DNA of 10,799 nt from Arthrobacter sp. (GTDB lineage: Bacteria; Actinomycetota; Actinomycetes; Actinomycetales; Micrococcaceae). A program made the position numbers and the translations under genes. Below the pieces are notes generated by a model, which saw nothing but the letters and a program-made list of their open reading frames with translations, was not told where the DNA came from and made no database searches. The stretch covers positions 1-10,799 of the forward strand of contig JAODMA010000294.1 of the NCBI GenBank assembly GCA_025464545.1, given 5' to 3'. Every line of letters starts with the position of its first letter. Position 1 is the stretch's first letter. Below are positions 6,788-10,799 of the stretch, one piece after another.

Positions 6788-6814
6788 GCCGCCGTCGTGA
6801 ATTACGACGGCGGC
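6788..6814. terminator. Perfect 11-bp hairpin between glxR and gcl remnant
   Basis: GCCGCCGTCGT (6788-6798) and ACGACGGCGGC (6804-6814) pair perfectly around the five-base loop GAATT. It starts 51 bases after the glxR stop and lies in the 153-base gap before gcl. On the minus strand no T-run follows, so it is not a classical intrinsic terminator; it may terminate, attenuate or protect the 3' end of the hyi-glxR message. The structure is clear, the role is inferred. Confidence 0.65.
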
Positions 6815-6865
6815 CGGCTTGTTTCGTGTCGAAGTGCCCCGGGCGGGGACTCACTTGGCGAGAGG

Positions 6866-7744
6866 CTACTTCCGGCCGCTGAGCTGCAGGACCTGCTTGA
6901 AGAGGCCGGAGTGGTCCAGCGCGCCGTCGCCCTGATTAACGGTGGCGGCGACGAGCTGCGCGACGACGGCGCCGAGCGGGATGGCGACGTTGGCTTCCCG
7001 GGCGGCGGAGGTGACGATGCCCAGGTCCTTGTGGTGGAGGGCGAGGCGGAAGCCGGGGTCGAAGTTGCGGTCCAGCATCTTCCGGCCCTTCTGGTCTAGG
7101 ACCCGGGAGCCGGCCAGGCCGCCGCCGAGGACCTTGAGCGCCGCATCGGTGTCCACGCCGTAGGCCTCAAGGAAGGCGATCGCCTCGCCGAGGACCTCGA
7201 TGTTGACCGCGACGATCAGCTGGTTGGCTGCCTTGACGGTCTGGCCCGAGCCGGCGGGACCGACGTGGACGATGGTCTTGCCCACAGCGTTCAGGACATC
7301 CTGGGCCGCCTCGAAGTCTTCCGGTTCGCCGCCGACCATGATGGACAGCGTGGCGTCGACAGCACCTTGCTCGCCGCCAGAGACCGGGGCGTCCAGGGCG
7401 CGGATCCCTGCCGTCCTGGCGTTCTCGGCCAGTCTTTTGGCGACGTCCGGGCGGATGCTGCTGGCGTAGATCCACAGGGCAGCCGGCGTGACGTTGGCGA
7501 AGACGCCGTCGGGTCCGCTGACCACTCCTTCGACGTCGGGGGAGTCCGGGACCAGCGTGATCACGACGTCGGCCTCCCGGACGGCGTCCGCGATGCTGGC
7601 GGCTCCCCGCCCTCCTTCGGACACGAGTTTGTCGATCTTGTCCTGGCTGCGGTTGAAGCCGGTGACGCTGTGGCCGGCCTTGACCAGGTTGATGGCCATG
7701 GGCAGGCCCATGATTCCGAGTCCGATGACTGCAACGTTGCTCAT
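6866..7744 (-). CDS. glxR: Tartronate semialdehyde reductase (2-hydroxy-3-oxopropionate reductase)
   Basis: NAD(P)H-dependent cytosolic reductase converting tartronate semialdehyde to glycerate; beta-hydroxyacid dehydrogenase family, 292 residues, full length. Visible: nucleotide loop GLGIMG (8-13), NR (31-32) after strand 2, which favours NADPH, substrate motif DAPVSGG (118-124), and catalytic Lys171 with Asn174 (GQTVKAANQ). IYASSI (92-97) replaces the more usual DxSSI/DxSTI, a small oddity. The ATG (7742-7744) follows AAGGAAA at good spacing. It lies 51 bases after hyi on the same strand, so the two are likely co-transcribed. Its normal substrate supplier, Gcl, is truncated just downstream. 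The family contains other reductases (for example 3-hydroxyisobutyrate dehydrogenase), but the context makes GlxR the best call. Confidence 0.92.
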   Translation of the reverse strand: MSNVAVIGLGIMGLPMAINLVKAGHSVTGFNRSQDKIDKLVSEGGRGAASIADAVREADVVITLVPDSPDVEGVVSGPDGVFANVTPAALWIYASSIRPDVAKRLAENARTAGIRALDAPVSGGEQGAVDATLSIMVGGEPEDFEAAQDVLNAVGKTIVHVGPAGSGQTVKAANQLIVAVNIEVLGEAIAFLEAYGVDTDAALKVLGGGLAGSRVLDQKGRKMLDRNFDPGFRLALHHKDLGIVTSAAREANVAIPLGAVVAQLVAATVNQGDGALDHSGLFKQVLQLSGRK

Positions 7745-7795
7745 GGTGGCTTTCCTTACTGAGTCTTGAGGGTGGTGCCCTGGCCGGTTGAGCGG

Positions 7796-8596
7796 CTAGC
7801 TGGCGACGCGCTGCCGGATGGCCCAGGCGAAGGCAGTTTCCGCCGGCTGCTTGTATTCGAGTCCGATGTAGCCCTCGTAGCCGAGTTGGCGGCTGCGGGC
7901 GATCCATTTTCCGAGGGGGAGCTCACCCGTTCCGGGGGCCCCTCGGCCGGGGTTATCGGCGATCTGGATGTGGCCGAAGTCTTTGGCATGATTTTCGATG
8001 ACGGTGGCGACGTCGTCCCCGTTGACTGCCAGATGGTAAAAGTCGGCGAGGAGCTTGATGTTCTCCGCGCCGGTTTCCTGCTTCACCCGGGAGATGGTCC
8101 GGATGGCATCATCAGCCGTGCGGAGCGGGTAGCGGGGAGCTCCGCTGACCGGTTCGAGCAGGACGGTGCCTCCGATCCGGGCGACTCCCGAGGCCGCGGC
8201 CGCGAGATTCCTGACCGCCAGTTCGTCCTGGGCCTGCGGGGTGTGCTCTTCCTGGCGGTTGCCGTAGAGGGCGTTGAAGGCCTTGCAGCCGAGGCGTTCG
8301 CCGATACCGGCTACAACGTCGATGTTGTCCTTGAACTCCGAGCAGCGGCCTTTCCACGACACCAGTCCCCGGTCTCCGGCTGGCATGTTTCCTGCGTTGA
8401 AATTGAGGCCGGTCAGCTGGACGCCCGCGTCGGTAATGGCCCGCTCGAAGCCGGTGACAGCGGCGTCGCCAGGAACGGACTCGTCAAACGGCCACCAGAA
8501 CTCGACGGCGTTAAAGCCGGCGGCTTTTGCCGCGGCGGGCCGCTTGAGGAGGGGCAACTCCGTCAGGAGCATGGAGCAGTTCACCGAATACGTCAT
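7796..8596 (-). CDS. hyi: Hydroxypyruvate isomerase
   Basis: Cytosolic TIM-barrel isomerase that interconverts hydroxypyruvate and tartronate semialdehyde in glyoxylate metabolism; 266 residues, normal length. Key residues by comparison with Hyi: Glu148 (LLEPVS), Asp185 (LADFYH), Gln211 (HIQIAD) and Glu247 (GLEYK), which should bind the metal and act as acid/base pair. The N-terminal MTYSVNCSMLLTELPLLKR and the segment NIKLLADFYH are typical. The ATG (8594-8596) has GAAGGAA six bases upstream. It is first after a 227-base gap with a candidate promoter, followed by glxR. With gcl broken, its role would depend on another source of tartronate semialdehyde or hydroxypyruvate. Confidence 0.93.
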   Translation of the reverse strand: MTYSVNCSMLLTELPLLKRPAAAKAAGFNAVEFWWPFDESVPGDAAVTGFERAITDAGVQLTGLNFNAGNMPAGDRGLVSWKGRCSEFKDNIDVVAGIGERLGCKAFNALYGNRQEEHTPQAQDELAVRNLAAAASGVARIGGTVLLEPVSGAPRYPLRTADDAIRTISRVKQETGAENIKLLADFYHLAVNGDDVATVIENHAKDFGHIQIADNPGRGAPGTGELPLGKWIARSRQLGYEGYIGLEYKQPAETAFAWAIRQRVAS

Positions 8597-8643
8597 TGTG
8601 CGTTCCTTCAGGCTCTGGACCGGAACTTACCGGCTGGCAATTA

Positions 8644-8659
8644 TTTCGCATAGTGGAAA
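8644..8659. promoter_or_regulatory. Imperfect dyad upstream of hyi, possible IclR-type operator
   Basis: TTTCGCATAGTGGAAA has TTTC and GAAA ends symmetric about an AT centre and lies in an AT-rich island. It overlaps the proposed -10 of the hyi promoter. Operators of IclR-family regulators often have this look, and allantoin genes in several bacteria are controlled by the IclR-family repressor AllR; that makes AllR a reasonable but unproven candidate. The symmetry is partial, so confidence is modest. Confidence 0.4.
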
Positions 8660-8678
8660 AGATATATTGCTCTGTGAA
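8650..8678 (-). promoter_or_regulatory. Candidate promoter for hyi-glxR
   Basis: On the minus strand TTCACA (8678-8673) and CACTAT (8655-8650) are 17 bases apart and match the housekeeping -35 at 5/6 and the -10 at 3/6. They lie in the only AT-rich stretch (8638-8685) of the allE-hyi gap, 54 bases before the start codon. The weak -10 and overlap with the dyad would fit a regulated promoter. Confidence 0.3.
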
Positions 8679-8776
8679 AAGTCTAGGGGGGTACGGGGAA
8701 ACCAGTCAACCCCCGGAGCGGGATTGCGGCGGCCGGCAGGCGTCATGTCACGGACGGGGCCCACACGGGGTTAAAT

Positions 8777-8793
8777 GGCCGCGCCCCGCGGCC
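8777..8793 (-). terminator. Terminator-like hairpin after allE
   Basis: GGCCGCG and CGCGGCC pair perfectly over seven bases with a three-base loop. On the minus strand it is followed by ATTTAA, a short A/T stretch. It starts about 30 bases after the allE stop. It probably ends or weakens the DUF6986-allE transcript before the hyi promoter. Confidence 0.45.
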
Positions 8794-8823
8794 GCATGGT
8801 CCGGGGCGCAACTGGAAGTGATC

Positions 8824-9669
8824 TCAGGTGAGGCGGATCTGCCGGTTGACATCCTTGTAGAGCAGGTAGCGGAACTTGCCGGGGCCGCCGGCATAACAGG
8901 CCTGCGGGCAGAAGGCGCGCAGCCACATGAAGTCGCCGGCCTCGACCTCCACCCAGTCGTCGTTAAGGCGGTAGACAGCCTTGCCATCGAGGACGAAGAG
9001 GCCGTGCTCCATCACATGCGTTTCGGCAAACGGGATGGAGGCGCCGGGCTGGAAGGTCACGATGTTGACGTGCATGTCGTGCGCCAGATCGTCGGGGTCC
9101 ACGAAGCGCGTGGTCGCCCAGGCGCCGTTGGTGCCAGGCATGGGCCGCGGCTCGACGTCCTGGTCACGGGTGACGAAGGACTTCGCGGTGAAGCCGTCCA
9201 GCGGCTCGTAGGCCTTGCGGATCCAATGGAAACTGGCAGCCTCACCGGCCCCGTCACCGACGCCGTCCCCGCCTTGGGCGGAGTCGTTGGACACCTTCCA
9301 GTTCGAGCCGGCCGCGAGATAGGCGTAGCCGCCCGCCACGAGGTGGTGGATCTCGCCGTCCAGGGTCAGTGTCAGCGCGCCCTTGGTCAGAAAAAGAACA
9401 CCTTCGACGCCGGCTTCGGCCTCCGGCTTCCCGCTGCCGCCGCCCGGCGCCACCTCGACAATCAGCTGCGAGAAAGTCGTGGCGAAGCCTGCGATGGGTC
9501 GGGCGAGGATCCAGGCGCGGGTGTTCGTCCAGCCGGGGAGGTTGCTCGTGACGATGTCGCGCAGCACGCCCTTAGGGATGACCGTGTAGGCCTCCTTGAC
9601 GACCGCGCGGTCGGTGAGAAGCTGGGTCTGCGGCGGCAGGCCGCCTTCGGGTGAGAAGTAGTTGCTCAT
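8824..9669 (-). CDS. allE: (S)-ureidoglycine aminohydrolase
   Basis: Bicupin Mn-enzyme that releases ammonia from (S)-ureidoglycine to give (S)-ureidoglycolate, downstream of allantoate hydrolysis. 281 residues. The C-terminal cupin has Glu216, His218, His222 and Gln256; their spacing (0, +2, +6, +40) equals that of the Mn ligands reported for E. coli AllE, and Tyr233 fits a substrate-contact position. The closing YLLYKDVNRQIRLT is typical. An odd Gly/Asp-rich insertion, about residues 128-145 (NDSAQGGDGVGDGAGEAA), separates the two cupins. ATG at 9667-9669 with CAGGAGA six bases upstream; it overlaps the stop of the DUF6986 gene as ATGA, so the two are translationally coupled. No allC (allantoate amidohydrolase) is visible in the window; it would be expected elsewhere. 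Confidence 0.94.
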   Translation of the reverse strand: MSNYFSPEGGLPPQTQLLTDRAVVKEAYTVIPKGVLRDIVTSNLPGWTNTRAWILARPIAGFATTFSQLIVEVAPGGGSGKPEAEAGVEGVLFLTKGALTLTLDGEIHHLVAGGYAYLAAGSNWKVSNDSAQGGDGVGDGAGEAASFHWIRKAYEPLDGFTAKSFVTRDQDVEPRPMPGTNGAWATTRFVDPDDLAHDMHVNIVTFQPGASIPFAETHVMEHGLFVLDGKAVYRLNDDWVEVEAGDFMWLRAFCPQACYAGGPGKFRYLLYKDVNRQIRLT

Positions 9670-10799
9670 GGACGCTCTCCTGCGACGGGAAGTGGGTCGT
9701 TGTGTGAGGCGGGCTGCGCCAGCCGCGGGTGGGCCAGAACTGTTAGTTGCGCGATTCCGACGCCGGCGAGCGCCTGCACATCTTCGGCGTCCACGGCGCC
9801 GCACTGGACACCGCGGAGAACGAATGCGGCGAGGGCCCTTGCCGTGGCCGGCTCGTCCAGGACGCCGCCCTCGGTGCGCAGCACGTAGTTGCGCAGTCGC
9901 GCCGCCGCGGCGGGGAGCCCCTGCCGGTAGAACGCATAGGTGGCCGCGAACCTGCTCGGCAGCTGGGCAGGGTGCAGGTCCCAGCCCTGGTAGAGCCCGC
10001 GCTCGAGCGAGGTCCGCACGTGCTTCTGGTACAGCCGCCACGCCCGGCGCACGACGTCGCGGTTCTCCAGCACCTGCTCGCCGGTGAGCACGCTGCCCGC
10101 CGCCGCGCGGTGCGGTCCCACCGGCATCACGTTCGTGGCGCCGTCGCTCAGCAGCAGCCCCCGCTGGGCCAGCGACACCTGCATCACGTGTCGCGCGAAG
10201 CCCGTCGCCGGATGGTTCATGTGCTGCTGCGAGGCGGTCACGCCCACCAACGCCGTGTAGTCGTACGTACCGAAGTGCGCACCACGCACGCGGCCGTTCC
10301 CCGCATCGACGAACGCCGGCAGCGGGCAGGCGCCATCGTCGCCGATGATCGACTGCGGCGTCTCGACCATCAGCTCCAGCTGGGTCGATCCGATCGGCAG
10401 CCCGGTCGCGCGCTCGATCCGCACGAGCGCCGCGTCGACGGCGGCAACCTGCCCGGCGTGCACGACCTTCGGCACGGTCACCACGAAGTTGGCGGGGAGC
10501 GGCGAGGTGCTGTGGTGCAGGTGGGGCTCGGCGTGGGTCGTGGTACCGGCCTCGACGCCCGGCTCGTCCGCGATCGACGTCGGACGCCCGACGACGCGCG
10601 CCGCGAGCGTGGTCAGGAACAGGTCGAGCGTCCGCAGCGCGCGCGGCGCCAGCTCGTTCGACAGCGTCTTGATCCGGATGCCGACGAACGGCGGCAGCGT
10701 GCCTGCCTCGGCGCCGTCGGCGACGGCCTCGGCGCAGCGCACGGCCTCGGCGTCCTCGACCTCGTCGGGGCGGTTGCCGTAGCCGTCCTCGAAGTCGAT
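9666..10799 (-). CDS. DUF6986 HpcH/HpaI aldolase/citrate-lyase-like protein, 5' end outside window
   Basis: 377 C-terminal residues of an enzyme of the PEP/pyruvate-binding TIM-barrel superfamily; the N-terminus lies to the right. The first visible residues, IDFEDGYGNRPDEVED, are a hallmark of the family. Likely Mg ligands are Glu in LELMVETPQS and Asp in GTYDYTA (visible residues about 146 and 180). Other conserved-looking blocks are LVGVTASQQHMNH, QVSLAQRG, LERGLYQGWDLHPAQLPSR and RFAATYAFYR. The reaction is not established to my knowledge; automatic annotations vary (aldolase, phosphoenolpyruvate kinase). Coupling to allE by a four-base overlap (9666-9669) suggests a job in ureidoglycolate/glyoxylate handling. 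The gene looks even more C/G-biased than its neighbours, but I did not compute this. Confidence 0.88.
   Translation of the reverse strand: MDFEDGYGNRPDEVEDAEAVRCAEAVADGAEAGTLPPFVGIRIKTLSNELAPRALRTLDLFLTTLAARVVGRPTSIADEPGVEAGTTTHAEPHLHHSTSPLPANFVVTVPKVVHAGQVAAVDAALVRIERATGLPIGSTQLELMVETPQSIIGDDGACPLPAFVDAGNGRVRGAHFGTYDYTALVGVTASQQHMNHPATGFARHVMQVSLAQRGLLLSDGATNVMPVGPHRAAAGSVLTGEQVLENRDVVRRAWRLYQKHVRTSLERGLYQGWDLHPAQLPSRFAATYAFYRQGLPAAAARLRNYVLRTEGGVLDEPATARALAAFVLRGVQCGAVDAEDVQALAGVGIAQLTVLAHPRLAQPASHNDPLPVAGERP

Noticed and set aside
6179..7099. Plus-strand 306-residue ORF across gcl/glxK remnants and the glxR end.
   Set aside because: Crosses a hairpin and two unrelated gene remnants on the other strand, low-complexity composition, no family signal.
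7766..8653. Plus-strand 295-residue ORF opposite hyi.
   Set aside because: Complement of a confidently identified gene; no motif of its own.
8596..9654. Plus-strand 352-residue ORF opposite allE.
   Set aside because: Shadow of allE with Val/Asp/Arg-rich antisense composition.
1..10799. Mobile element, CRISPR array, toxin-antitoxin or defence system.
   Set aside because: No transposase, integrase, repeat-spacer pattern, tRNA or defence domain could be read on either strand; deletions near gcl show no insertion-sequence ends.

Overview
The window is high-GC, with GC-rich third codon positions and GTG/TTG starts beside ATG. Together with the gene content (actinobacterial allantoin catabolism with a DUF6986 enzyme, a CPxC mini-protein and a single-domain universal stress protein), this points to an actinobacterium, most likely a member of the Micrococcaceae such as Arthrobacter or a close relative. 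The genus is inferred from overall resemblance and was not tested.

Left part (1-2423): a small divergent catabolic cassette. The 5' part of a metabolite:H+ symporter of the MFS runs leftward off the window. A TIM-barrel sugar-phosphate isomerase/epimerase-like gene and a short-chain dehydrogenase run rightward. Between the divergent genes lies a perfect 14-bp inverted repeat (680-714) with a third, imperfect copy of the arm at 631-646. It overlaps a plausible -35 box and is most simply read as the operator of a catabolic regulator not encoded here. The substrate is not evident; import, isomerisation/epimerisation and NAD-linked oxidation of a sugar acid or polyol would fit.

Middle part (2424-4694): a patch of small or solitary genes: a 58-residue four-cysteine mini-protein (minus), a universal stress protein with a perfect 12-bp palindrome upstream, a 93-residue protein of unknown function, and a divergent thymidylate-kinase-like P-loop kinase with a TTG start (minus). 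The 251 bases from 4444 to 4694 hold no gene I can support.

Right part (4695-10799): a purine/allantoin and glyoxylate cluster, all on the minus strand. In transcription order: a DUF6986 HpcH/HpaI-type aldolase-like gene (5' end outside the window), allE overlapping it by four bases, a terminator-like hairpin, a candidate promoter with a dyad, hyi, glxR, an 11-bp hairpin, a truncated gcl, a broken glxK, and allB. AllB opens allantoin to allantoate and AllE deaminates ureidoglycine, which leads to glyoxylate. Gcl, Hyi, GlxR and GlxK would then carry glyoxylate via tartronate semialdehyde to phosphoglycerate. The striking point is that gcl keeps only about its first 50 codons and is joined directly to an interior piece of glxK. 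That piece is itself frameshifted and lacks its centre. Flanking allB, glxR, hyi and allE all look intact. Unless gcl and glxK exist elsewhere in the genome, the glyoxylate-salvage arm is cut here while allantoin hydrolysis is kept.

I see no new defence or mobile system, CRISPR, rRNA, tRNA or insertion sequence. The most interesting material is the decayed gcl-glxK junction and the left operator.
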